From Chlamydiota bacterium (GTDB taxonomy: Bacteria; Chlamydiota; Chlamydiia; Chlamydiales; Parachlamydiaceae), in the NCBI GenBank assembly GCA_013289325.1, contig JABDAE010000018.1, positions 1 to 32,444 of the forward strand: 32,444 nt of DNA, written 5' to 3'. Made by a program: the position numbers and the translations under genes. The notes under the pieces were generated by a model. The model saw only the letters and a program-made list of their open reading frames with translations, was not told the DNA's origin and made no database searches. Shown piece by piece: positions 7,218 through 15,257 of the stretch; positions within the stretch are counted from its first letter, which is position 1, and every line of letters begins with the position of its first letter.

Positions 7218-9551
7218 TTAATTGATATCGTTATCAGGGCCTTCATTTAGCTCTGCAATAAAATTTTGGATTGCCTCGGAATGATCTCCATTTCCCTCTA
7301 ACAATTGATTAAGCAATAAAGAATCTTCCATCTCTTCACTTCCCTTTAACTTCCATCCACTAAATTGCGATGTTGGAGATGGCTCATCAAGTGGTTGAAA
7401 AACAGTATAGGTCACAATAAGCAAGTCTTTAGGAGATTCTTGAGAGGTGATTTCTAGCGTATATTGCTTGCAAAATGTTTTAAGGTCTGCTTCATAAAAC
7501 ATCTTTTCACCTGTGATCTTATTAGAAAGCCCCTTATCTCCTAATTCCACTTGGAAATCTAAAAGAGGTTGCAACCCCAATCTTTTGTTACCCAAAAGCT
7601 GCAGTACTTTTACTGTTTTTGACTCTGGATGTGCCTGCATAAAGGTATTGAGATCATTTTCATTTTCCCAATCGATGACTTTATCTGAACGCTCGACATA
7701 GCCTAAAGCTTTCATGTCATGTAAATGAGAGACGATCCTTATAATCCCCTCTTGAACATCCCCTTCGAAACTCGTCTTTAAAGCATCAATGATTTGACGA
7801 GCTCTCTCTTGTAACAAAGTCTCAACTTTTTCTGTGTGATCAGGCGGAAAGTATTGTTTAAGTGCGCTTGCGACGTATTCTCCCTTAGTTGCTGGCTGCC
7901 CCCCTACAGATCTAACCATTGGGATAAGGCCCGTAAAATCGAGCGAATATTCTGGATCTATCGGCCCATTTTCATCATAAAGTGGCCCCCTAATATGTGC
8001 CGTGAAATCTTCTGTGATCTTAGATGGCACGAATGCAACAAAAACTTCGTTATCCACTACATGCATCTGCAAATCTACCTGAAGAAAGATCGTCCCATCA
8101 GCACCGATTCGAAAAGAATGAGTAAACACTTCTGTAGATTTAAGAGTAATGTTTTGGCTTTCTAAAGCGGGGATTATCAAGGAAACTTGCCTGATATTAT
8201 TTGAAATACCTTGAGAATACCCTGTTAGACAAATAGCCGTTTTAGTGCCCTGAAATTCATCTAAAAACTTGCGAATAAATTTTTCTTCCTCTTCTTTTGT
8301 AAGAGTTAAACCTTGGTAAGCTTCAATAAACTCTGCCATGCGATCAAACTCTTTTTCTTGTAGTTTAGCGGCAAAAGTAAGGAGCTGCCTTCCCCGTTCA
8401 AACTTACCGGCCTTTTGATCGATGAGAGAAAGTTTATCACCTTCTATCTCAATTGCCCTTCCCTGTTGATTGACAACTTTTACAGGATCAGTCATACATC
8501 GCATCACATCTCCTGGCAAGAGTTGATCATTTGAGACACTTTGACTCTTGATTTGTGCATTGACGATCGCAAGGCAAAGCCGCCCTTTTATCGATTCAAG
8601 TACTTTGCCTTTTCCATTCATGAGCATTTGTACGGTCTTAGACACTTTCTCATCTACCAATGCGCTCCCTTCTTCATTGGAGGTGTATAACCCTGTGACT
8701 TTCAAATCTTGAAAACTTATACTGGGGGTAGATCCATCAAGTGGCTGAGAATCAATGTAGTGTAGATTGACAGGGGCTCCCTCATCTTTGGATGGGAAAA
8801 TTTGCACGGTATAAAGTTTTTCAATCATTCGCCTATCTAGATCGATCTTCACCTGAGAAATTTGGGCCTTCACAGATAATTCCTCTTTCTCTAACTCCCT
8901 TTGCAACTCAAAAAATGGGGCAAGATCTGTTCTTTTTTTTCCTAAAAGATAGAGCGCTTGGACGGTCTTTGATGTCGGGTGTTCTTCAATCAAATAATTC
9001 AATTGCAAATGATGAAAGTCATCTAGATCGTCTATAGCGTCAATGAATGCGAGCACGCTTATGTCCTCTTCGCCAGCAACGTTTGCGATTTGCATTAAAG
9101 GAGATGATCTTCCCTCCGGATGGGCAATCATGCTCAACGCCGTTTTTATCTCTTCTACTTTTTCCCTTTCAAAAGCCTTAATTGTGTCGCGTACTCTTTT
9201 TATTTCTGCTTCTAAATTGGGAAATTGGCTAAGTGAGCTGCTGCTACCCACACTTTCGTCACTACTGTCTTCGTCTGTAGATTCTATCAATCTATTCACT
9301 GCCATGACTTGAGCTTCTACTCGGCCAATGAGTTTTTCTCCTTCTTCAAGCCGCATCTCCCCTTTTTTTACTGCAGCGCCGATACACTCTAAGAATTTTC
9401 CGACAGGCATACGTTGATCTGCAAATACCAGGTGAATCTCATCTTGCGCTCCACGGGGTAAAGCAGCTCTTTTTGCACGTTTTGCCTGTTCAAAATGAAT
9501 TGTAAATTCGCCACTTGGCAATCTTAATTTATCCGGTTCTATTTCTGGCAT
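7218..9551 (-). CDS. Large unrecognised protein with duplicated module
   Basis: A 777-residue protein with no signal peptide or membrane helix, and a low-complexity acidic/serine segment at about residues 92-108. I do not recognise a family. A module near residues 185-310 recurs near 650-760. The shared pattern is HPTSKTVQALYLLGKKR in the first and HPESKTVKVLQLLGNKR in the second, each followed by a helical segment and a beta-rich stretch with QPLD. The middle (about 330-560) is different. Such long, soluble, internally repetitive proteins in chlamydiae are often candidate secreted effectors, but nothing here proves export. The ribosome site is weak (GGTGG). The glyoxalase-II-like gene follows after 8 bp on the same strand. 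The 232-bp gap upstream is AT-rich. Confidence 0.65.
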   Translation of the reverse strand: MPEIEPDKLRLPSGEFTIHFEQAKRAKRAALPRGAQDEIHLVFADQRMPVGKFLECIGAAVKKGEMRLEEGEKLIGRVEAQVMAVNRLIESTDEDSSDESVGSSSSLSQFPNLEAEIKRVRDTIKAFEREKVEEIKTALSMIAHPEGRSSPLMQIANVAGEEDISVLAFIDAIDDLDDFHHLQLNYLIEEHPTSKTVQALYLLGKKRTDLAPFFELQRELEKEELSVKAQISQVKIDLDRRMIEKLYTVQIFPSKDEGAPVNLHYIDSQPLDGSTPSISFQDLKVTGLYTSNEEGSALVDEKVSKTVQMLMNGKGKVLESIKGRLCLAIVNAQIKSQSVSNDQLLPGDVMRCMTDPVKVVNQQGRAIEIEGDKLSLIDQKAGKFERGRQLLTFAAKLQEKEFDRMAEFIEAYQGLTLTKEEEEKFIRKFLDEFQGTKTAICLTGYSQGISNNIRQVSLIIPALESQNITLKSTEVFTHSFRIGADGTIFLQVDLQMHVVDNEVFVAFVPSKITEDFTAHIRGPLYDENGPIDPEYSLDFTGLIPMVRSVGGQPATKGEYVASALKQYFPPDHTEKVETLLQERARQIIDALKTSFEGDVQEGIIRIVSHLHDMKALGYVERSDKVIDWENENDLNTFMQAHPESKTVKVLQLLGNKRLGLQPLLDFQVELGDKGLSNKITGEKMFYEADLKTFCKQYTLEITSQESPKDLLIVTYTVFQPLDEPSPTSQFSGWKLKGSEEMEDSLLLNQLLEGNGDHSEAIQNFIAELNEGPDNDIN

Positions 9552-9724
9552 AACACCACCAACATTAAACAGTTTATTATAATTTAATTATATCAACTGT
9601 TTAATAAAAACACCAAGCTTATTGGTATAACAGCTTATTGTTTACAAATGTTTTATTAATATTTTATTGTTGAAAGTTAATGGGTTGTTTGTTTTGCGTT
9701 AATGATCCCATAGAGTCGTGCTTT

Positions 9725-9759
9725 TATACTGCTTCCAGCTTTCAACTGGAAGCAGTATA
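9725..9759. other. Perfect 14-bp hairpin downstream of the secreted-protein gene
   Basis: TATACTGCTTCCAG and CTGGAAGCAGTATA form a perfect stem with a 7-base loop. It lies about 25 bases after the stop of the leftward gene at 9784. There is no T-run after it on that strand, so a classical intrinsic terminator is not fully supported. It could still end or protect the transcript. The rest of the gap 9552-9783 is AT-rich, with a small dyad AAACAGTT/AACTGTTT near 9568-9603 upstream of the 777-residue gene. Confidence 0.5.
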
Positions 9760-9783
9760 TACTCGTTCTAGTTGAAACCTGGA

Positions 9784-10293
9784 CTAAGCTTCTTCAAACG
9801 TAGTATAAGTTGTAGTTCCATATTTTTTTGGATTTGTATTTAACTCATTCCTACCTTTTGGCGCAGTATTAGTTTGTACATTCCATGCTAATGCACTCAT
9901 TTTTTCAGATGTTGTAGGGTCCACTATAACTTTGTGTGAAGAAATATATTGTGCATTGATTTGATACTCTTTTTGTACTGCACTCGTCAATTGTTTTACA
10001 GAACCTGTTCTAATAGTACCATCGGACTCTGTTAAAGCAAAATTGTTGGGACCCTTTTTTTCGATTTTATACTCGGTGGATAGTGTTTTTGTCGTTCCAC
10101 TTCCCTTCGTGTTAGCAAAACCTTTAATCTGTTGACTAAGCGCTGCAGCCTCTTTCTCATATTGTTTTAATATAGGCCGTTCTATATTAGCATATTCTTT
10201 TTTTGCTTCTTTTAAAGTTTCCGCATAAATGCTCGGAATTAGGATTAAAGAACTTACCACAGCTAATTTAAAAAATAAATTTATGTTTTTCAT
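9784..10293 (-). CDS. Small exported protein, paralogue 1 of a tandem pair
   Basis: A 169-residue protein with a clear Sec signal peptide: MKN start, hydrophobic core FFKLAVVSSLILIPSI, cleavage after IYA near residue 24. The mature part begins ETLKEAKKEYA and is lysine-rich and mainly helical, with a central KKGPNNFALTE segment and a GSVKQLTSA segment. No known domain. The ATG 14 codons upstream is in frame here, but in the paralogue the same upstream ATG runs into a stop, so the MKN start is the conserved one. The signal peptide is identical to that of the gene at 10773, while the mature halves differ at many positions. It is likely periplasmic or surface-located; function unknown. Confidence 0.75.
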   Translation of the reverse strand: MKNINLFFKLAVVSSLILIPSIYAETLKEAKKEYANIERPILKQYEKEAAALSQQIKGFANTKGSGTTKTLSTEYKIEKKGPNNFALTESDGTIRTGSVKQLTSAVQKEYQINAQYISSHKVIVDPTTSEKMSALAWNVQTNTAPKGRNELNTNPKKYGTTTYTTFEEA

Positions 10294-10450
10294 TTTGTTT
10301 TCGTTTTTTTTGTTAATAAAAAAACATCCCTCCATGTTTTATATTATCATAATATATTTTTTAATTAAACATTTTTAATTTTTAATATATACACAAATTA
10401 CCTCAAAAATTGGGATGATGGCAAAGAGAATGCTCAATTCACATGTCATG

Positions 10451-10656
10451 TTTCGCCGCTACCCGCGGCTCCAATTTTTTTTGCCTTTAAACCCCACATT
10501 CCGCGTCGCTGCATGCGGGGCTACCCACTTTAGTCACTGCCGTGACCAGCGGCGGCAGCCACTTTCAGTGCAGCAGCCCCGCATGAAACGGAGCGAAGCG
10601 ACGTGGAATGTGGGGTAGAAGCGAAATAAAATTAGAGCTGCGGCAGCAGCGATAGA
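10451..10656. repeat. Long GC-rich imperfect palindrome, copy 2
   Basis: The core runs from ACCCCACATTCC (10491) to GGAATGTGGGGT (10616). Outer arms TTTCGCCGCTACCCGCGG and CTGCGGCAGCAGCG extend it. The centre carries AGTCACTGCCGTGACC followed by AGCGGCGGCAGCC, as in the other two copies. It lies in the 479-bp gap upstream of paralogue 1; that gap otherwise holds the AT-rich leader and, at 10660-10772, a non-coding stretch with weak dyads. Open frames crossing it are by-products of the GC-rich arms. Confidence 0.8.
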
Positions 10657-10772
10657 AAAGATATGGGTAATAGGATGGCAATGGTCGCTCGCTCCAGACA
10701 AAAAACTTGGGGCCGCCTCCTTGTCAAATTTTCCAGGATTCAGGTGGTCTGAGTATATATCCAGAACCTGGA

Positions 10773-11279
10773 CTAAGCTCCTTCAGAAGGAGGCACAATT
10801 TCAAAAGTTCCATATTTTTTTTTATTTGTATTTAACTCATTAATATCTTTAATCGCAGTATTTTGTACATTCGATGCTAATGCACGCATTTTTTTAGATG
10901 TTGTAGGGTCTCTTTCAACTAAGGCTGAAGAACCAAATTTTGCATTGATTTGATAACTTTTTTGTATTGCGCTCGTCAATTGTTTTACAGAACCTGTTCT
11001 AATACCACTAATATCTTTTAAAACAAAATTGTTGGGACCTTTTTTTTCGATTTGATAATAGTTGCTTAGTGTTTCTATCTTTCCAGTTCCCTTCCCTTTA
11101 GCAAAATCGCTAATCTGTTTACTAATCGCCGCAACCTCCTTCTTCGTTTGATTTAATTCAGACTGTTCAATTTTAGCATATTCTTTTTTTGCTTCTTTTA
11201 AAGTTTCCGCATAAATGCTCGGAATTAGGATTAAAGAACTTACCACAGCTAATTTAAAAAATAAATTTATGTTTTTCAT
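10773..11279 (-). CDS. Small exported protein, paralogue 2 of a tandem pair
   Basis: A 168-residue paralogue of the protein at 9784-10293. The first 34 residues, including the signal peptide cleaved after IYA, are the same; the mature part keeps KKGPNNFVL, GSVKQLTSAIQK and the Q-I-N-A motif but differs elsewhere, including the C-terminus. The start is fixed by the leader: an upstream ATG is followed by an in-frame stop. GGAGGG lies about 30 bases before the start, too far for a normal ribosome site, and a T-run/A-run pair sits between them and could fold to bring it nearer. The product is probably periplasmic or surface-located, function unknown. Confidence 0.75.
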   Translation of the reverse strand: MKNINLFFKLAVVSSLILIPSIYAETLKEAKKEYAKIEQSELNQTKKEVAAISKQISDFAKGKGTGKIETLSNYYQIEKKGPNNFVLKDISGIRTGSVKQLTSAIQKSYQINAKFGSSALVERDPTTSKKMRALASNVQNTAIKDINELNTNKKKYGTFEIVPPSEGA

Positions 11280-11444
11280 TTTGTTTTCGTTTTTTTGTTA
11301 ATAAAAAAAACATCCCTCCATGTTTTATATTATCATAATATATTTTTTAATTGAATATGTTTTATGTTTTTGTTTTATATTTTTTAACATACGCAAGAAA
11401 ATTCAAAAATTGGGATGCTGGCAAAGAGAATGCTCAATTCACAT

Positions 11445-11656
11445 GTCATGTTTCGCCGCTACCCGCGGCTCCAATTTTTTTGCCTTTACACATTCCGCTT
11501 CGCTGCATGCGGGGCTATCACACTTTTGTCACTACCGTGACCAGCGGCGGCAGCCGCTTTCAGTGCAGTAGCCCCGCATGCAGCGAGCAAAGCGATACGG
11601 AATGTGGGGATTACAATTAAGCAAGGTTTTTAGCCGCGGGAAGCGGCGACACATTG
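11445..11656. repeat. Long GC-rich imperfect palindrome, copy 3
   Basis: Same family as the copies at 1051 and 10451. The core at 11490-11609 has CATTCC, TGCATGCGGGGCT, the central ACCGTGACCAGCGGCGGCAG, AGCCCCGCATGC and GGAATGTGGGG. Outer arms TTTCGCCGCTACCCGCGGCT and AGCCGCGGGAAGCGGCGA pair, with compensating differences from copy 2 (ACCC against GGGAA on the other side). The left end has lost the CCCC of the terminal stem. It occupies most of the 467-bp gap between paralogue 2 and the Clp-like gene. Confidence 0.8.
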
Positions 11657-11684
11657 GAGCTATAAACTTACAAAAAAATGACTG

Positions 11685-11713
11685 TTGACTTTATGTAACA
11701 CAATTTGTTATAA
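11685..11713 (+). promoter_or_regulatory. Sigma-70-type promoter of the Clp-like gene
   Basis: TTGACT, a 17-base spacer, then TTATAA, about 33 bases before the start codon at 11747. It lies just outside the GC-rich palindrome. Both hexamers and spacing are close to consensus. AGGAAG precedes the ATG. Confidence 0.6.
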
Positions 11714-11746
11714 ACACATGACATAATTTATTAACTAGGAAGAAGC

Positions 11747-13219
11747 ATGTTTAATAAAATTTTAGCTCTTATCATGTGTTTTCACACCCTTTATGCGACA
11801 GCCTCTTTGGAGGCCCAAGACCTTGAGTTTAAACATGTGATTCAATCTGTTGCCTCAGATGGAAGCCTTGTCACTTTAGATGACGGTATGGCTTTTAGCA
11901 TCAACTGGTGGCATAAATCAACAGCTAAAAAATGGAAAAGTAAGGATAGTATTTTCATCGTCTATGACGTGAAAGAAAAACAGTTCAATCTAACCCACGA
12001 AACTTTAAGTAGTCACGCTTGGACCACATTAAAGGCCAATCCTTCAAAAACCACGACCATTCACGCATTTTTTCAAGACGGACCAAACTCCAATAAATCA
12101 ACAGCTATCGAGCTTAGCGATGGCTATGTCTTTACCACTCAAGTGAATGTCTCAAAATGGAAGGTAAAGTCCCAAGTCGTCATATTTGCCAATCAAGATG
12201 GCACTTATCAACTGTGGAACCGCTCAATCAATTCAATTATCCCATGCGCTTTCCTTGGCAAGGGAAAAGCGATCCGCAACATGGCCATTAACTTAAATGA
12301 GATCCTCAGTCTAGAAGAAAGGCTTAATAGTAAAGTTCTACAGCAATCCAATGCGTGCTATGCAGTCAGCCGCTCCCTTTTAATCTATGCCGCAGGGATG
12401 AAAGATAAACAAAAACCAATCGCAGTCTTTTTATTTCTTGGGCCGACCGGAGTTGGAAAAACAGAGCTTGCAAAAGCGCTCACCAAAGAAATCTATAAAT
12501 TGCCGACAAGTCTCATCCGCTTTGATATGAGCCATTTTACTGAACCTCATGCTACATCGCGTATGATAGGCGCTCCTCCCGGATATCATAATCACGCAGA
12601 TGGGGGGCAGCTCACTAAACCCTTGGAAATGAATCCTTACTCGCTTGTCTTGCTCGACGAACTTGAAAAGGCCCACCTCCAGGTGCAAAAACTCTTCCTC
12701 CCGATTTTTGATGAGGGCTTTGTTTTGGATAATAAAAATAAGAGGATCGATTGCACCGATTCCATTTTTATCATGACATCAAACCTATGTGGTCCTGAAA
12801 TCGCTTCGCTCTATAATCAAGGATATAGCGAAGAAGATGTTTTGGCGATCATTGAGCCAAAATTGATGGCAGCGCTATCTCCTGAGCTTTATAACAGAGT
12901 AGAGCCCATTCTCTTTCGCCCACTAAAAAAAGAAACAATGGGGACATTAACAGATTTAATGCTCACACAGTTATGTGAAAAAATGCGCAATGAACAGTCC
13001 ATCCACCTTACCATTGATAACTCTTTACGAGAGTATCTCATTACAAATGGGTATCATCCCACACTTGGCGCAAGGCCATTAAAAAAACTCATCGAAAAGA
13101 CAATTAGCGGCACTTTAGCCTCCTTTATTATAGAAAATGGCATTGAAGGGGGAGGCAATATGACCTTATCGTATGAGCCAAAAAGCGATAACATCAAAAT
13201 CCAGATGCTTCCGATATAA
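11747..13219 (+). CDS. Clp/Hsp100-type single-ring AAA+ ATPase with signal peptide and novel N-terminal region
   Basis: The C-terminal two thirds (about residues 185-490) match the second AAA+ module of ClpB/ClpA. Seen are EERLNSKVLQQ, Walker A GPTGVGKTE (232-240), Walker B LVLLDELEKAH (300-310), sensor 1 FIMTSN (341-346), an arginine-finger position at R384 (LYNRVEPILF) and sensor 2 GARPLKK (441-447). The pore loop reads GYHN instead of the usual GYVG, keeping the aromatic residue. The first AAA+ ring, the Clp N-domain and the coiled coil of ClpB are absent. Instead there is a signal-peptide-like start (MFNKILALIMCF, cleavage near residue 18-23) and two related about 60-residue segments (DDGMAFSINWWHKS and SDGYVFTTQVNVSKW). 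An exported ATP-driven unfoldase would be odd because the periplasm lacks ATP; it may be membrane-anchored or secreted into the host. Confidence 0.82.
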   Translation: MFNKILALIMCFHTLYATASLEAQDLEFKHVIQSVASDGSLVTLDDGMAFSINWWHKSTAKKWKSKDSIFIVYDVKEKQFNLTHETLSSHAWTTLKANPSKTTTIHAFFQDGPNSNKSTAIELSDGYVFTTQVNVSKWKVKSQVVIFANQDGTYQLWNRSINSIIPCAFLGKGKAIRNMAINLNEILSLEERLNSKVLQQSNACYAVSRSLLIYAAGMKDKQKPIAVFLFLGPTGVGKTELAKALTKEIYKLPTSLIRFDMSHFTEPHATSRMIGAPPGYHNHADGGQLTKPLEMNPYSLVLLDELEKAHLQVQKLFLPIFDEGFVLDNKNKRIDCTDSIFIMTSNLCGPEIASLYNQGYSEEDVLAIIEPKLMAALSPELYNRVEPILFRPLKKETMGTLTDLMLTQLCEKMRNEQSIHLTIDNSLREYLITNGYHPTLGARPLKKLIEKTISGTLASFIIENGIEGGGNMTLSYEPKSDNIKIQMLPI

Positions 13220-13255
13220 AGAAACGGTAGGCTCTTTGACGGGTTGCTTTTTAGG

Positions 13256-15235
13256 TTAAGGTATACTCTCTGCCGGTGAATTCGTTCTGGATCCTAGTTC
13301 TTCAATTGTTGAGCGCGAAATATCTTCAATGGCGAGCGTCTCCCTACCATTTGAGGTGCTTGCCTCTTCAGAACCTGTCAACAATCGCTCATGCCCAAAC
13401 TGACTTTGGAATGATCGTTGCCTCTCCTGTGCGTGGGAAAGAACCCTGCTAATCACCTCAAGATGGCGCGGAATATCGGACAATTCTTGAGTATAAACAT
13501 TTGCAAGAGTAGAAAAATGTTGCTCCGTAAAATATAAACGATCAGGGGGCACCGGCACGCTCTTAGAAGCTGTGCGGCCATAACCCTCTTGAGAGCAAGT
13601 GGGATCTCTTGGCATGACAAATCCCCACCACTCAAAATCTTGCCATCCATCGATTTTAGTTTTCATCGAGGCATCAGCTTGCTTACTCATGAAATCGGGA
13701 CTGCCAAAACTTGCCACCTTAATCTGGTATTTACAATCGTGATGAAAGCGCTTATATTGATAACCCACGAGTGCCGCTGTGCACCCATTTAATCCATATC
13801 CGATAAAATTGATTGCCTTCATATTTTTAAACTTGCCCTCATCCTCCAACTCTGAAAAAAGTTGATCAAAGGCAGCATAGGCATCCGCCGAAAAATTATA
13901 GATCAAAGAATGGACATCGCCTTTTAAGTCAAAACACAAGCCCCGCTCAGTCAGATACTTTCCAAACTTAAATAGCTGCCGATCAGTGACATTGTTATGC
14001 CCACTAAAAAAAATCAACACTTCAGGAGCTTGCTTGGGATCTTTAGGGACTGACTTATAGATGTCAATTCCACCACTACTTAGAGTCAACTTAACAAGAG
14101 AAAATTTTTGACCTCCTTCTACAAGTTGCTTTGAATTAGAAAGAAATAAATGAAAGGCTGAAATCACCAAATCAAGTTTTTTCAACGACTCGATTGCCTC
14201 AGGCGATGAAAATAGCCCCATAAAACTATCATCGGCTTCAATCATCGCATGAATACTTCGAAACGAATTGGCTAAAAAGTACATCTGCTCTTTCGTATAG
14301 CGTGGGCCATCCATTTCTCTTTTTCTCACGACCGAATACAAACACTCTTCTATCTCATCTAGTACTTTTAATACCTCTTGACCCAATTCGATGGGGTTTT
14401 TCATGACCGCAAGCCAATAATTGATAATAAATTGCTGAATCATCGCAAGTGCTGCTGAAAGCTCATCGAGCGTAAACCATTTTGTGTGCTTCATCCCATC
14501 TTTTCGCAAAAAATCCAGAAGAGGGCGCAATTGGCCTAGGACGACATGTTGGTCCGATGGGGCGGCTGGGTTCACAATTGTCCACTGGAAACGTTCACCT
14601 ACAATTGTTGAGACCTTTTTTATCCCTAAAATCCCATTTTCTCCGAGATAATCAGCCCCTTGAATCAAGGTATGCTCAGGCATTGTGGGACAATATAATA
14701 ACTCTGTGGTACTAAATACTTGTTCCACGAGAGGGCCAGTTAAAAATGTGCGAAGAGCAAAATATTCAGGGCTAGCTCCTTTCTCCTTGAAGTTTGATTT
14801 TAAAACATTTAAGTCTCTATCGGCGACCGAGATCGTACCGCGAAGATTTGCATTTCTTTGAAATTCTGAAAGAAAATTGTGACACATACTTGCAGTGATG
14901 ACTCTACTGCGTTCACTATCGTCCCCATGACTCGTATCAGGGTGATACTCTCCCATCGCCGTGATTAATTCTTTTACCTGCGACGGCGATTTGGGGGCCG
15001 AAAAAAAAGTGCTAAGCGCTCCTTGACTTGCTTCCCTTTTAAAAAGCTCAAAAGCTGCAAGCATGATCTGTACAACCTTATGTTCATTTGGATCTAACTC
15101 TCGCCCCAAGGAAACTGCACTTAGTATTTGACGAGGCATTTGACGAGATACAACCACCAAAGCAGAGTCATCACTCGCATATCCCGATTGTTCTGCAGTT
15201 CGGGATCCTGAGGTTAAAGCGGGTGGAAGTGCCAT
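13256..15235 (-). CDS. Lipase-fold (class 3-like) protein with missing nucleophile; candidate effector
   Basis: A 659-residue soluble protein with a disordered serine-rich start and end. Most of it is unrecognised helical sequence. About residues 400-520 resemble an alpha/beta hydrolase of the class 3 lipase type: a strand EVLIFFSGHNN, an elbow-like INFIGYGLNG (475-484) and a VASFGSPDF segment (507-515), which in lipases follows the catalytic strand. In active enzymes the elbow is GHSxG; here glycine 481 stands at the serine position, so the site looks inactive unless another residue substitutes. AAGGGGA lies 9 bases before the ATG. The kinase-like gene ends 22 bp upstream on the same strand, so the pair is likely co-transcribed. 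No signal peptide. The fold assignment is moderate; the catalytic loss is inferred. Confidence 0.55.
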   Translation of the reverse strand: MALPPALTSGSRTAEQSGYASDDSALVVVSRQMPRQILSAVSLGRELDPNEHKVVQIMLAAFELFKREASQGALSTFFSAPKSPSQVKELITAMGEYHPDTSHGDDSERSRVITASMCHNFLSEFQRNANLRGTISVADRDLNVLKSNFKEKGASPEYFALRTFLTGPLVEQVFSTTELLYCPTMPEHTLIQGADYLGENGILGIKKVSTIVGERFQWTIVNPAAPSDQHVVLGQLRPLLDFLRKDGMKHTKWFTLDELSAALAMIQQFIINYWLAVMKNPIELGQEVLKVLDEIEECLYSVVRKREMDGPRYTKEQMYFLANSFRSIHAMIEADDSFMGLFSSPEAIESLKKLDLVISAFHLFLSNSKQLVEGGQKFSLVKLTLSSGGIDIYKSVPKDPKQAPEVLIFFSGHNNVTDRQLFKFGKYLTERGLCFDLKGDVHSLIYNFSADAYAAFDQLFSELEDEGKFKNMKAINFIGYGLNGCTAALVGYQYKRFHHDCKYQIKVASFGSPDFMSKQADASMKTKIDGWQDFEWWGFVMPRDPTCSQEGYGRTASKSVPVPPDRLYFTEQHFSTLANVYTQELSDIPRHLEVISRVLSHAQERQRSFQSQFGHERLLTGSEEASTSNGRETLAIEDISRSTIEELGSRTNSPAESIP

Positions 15236-15257
15236 AATAAAATCCCCTTAAATGTAA

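Larger units (their letters stand above)
9776..11660. repeat. Tandem duplication: secreted-protein gene plus GC-rich palindrome, two units
   Basis: Unit 1 starts at about 9776 and unit 2 at about 10765, a period of about 989 bp. Both begin with AACCTGGACTAAGCT, continue through paralogous genes with identical signal-peptide coding, share the same upstream AT-rich leader with GGAGGG and the TATTATCATAATATA stretch, and end in a palindrome whose left flank (TGGGATG, then TGGCAAAGAGAATGCTC) is nearly identical. The mature protein parts have diverged more than the flanks. Confidence 0.8.

Noticed and set aside
7836-8165. 109-codon rightward frame inside the 777-residue gene
   Set aside because: Shadow of the long leftward gene, with no ribosome site and no plausible protein features.
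9725-9759. Intrinsic terminator for the exported-protein gene
   Set aside because: The stem is perfect but no T-run follows on the transcribed strand; listed only as a hairpin.
10294-10335. Upstream ATG that would add 14 residues to the first exported protein
   Set aside because: In the paralogue the matching ATG meets a stop after a few codons, and a signal peptide should begin near MKN.
10415-10618. Open frame in the second GC-rich palindrome
   Set aside because: Same reason: a by-product of the repeat. The equivalent frames in copy 3 are shifted and not conserved as protein.
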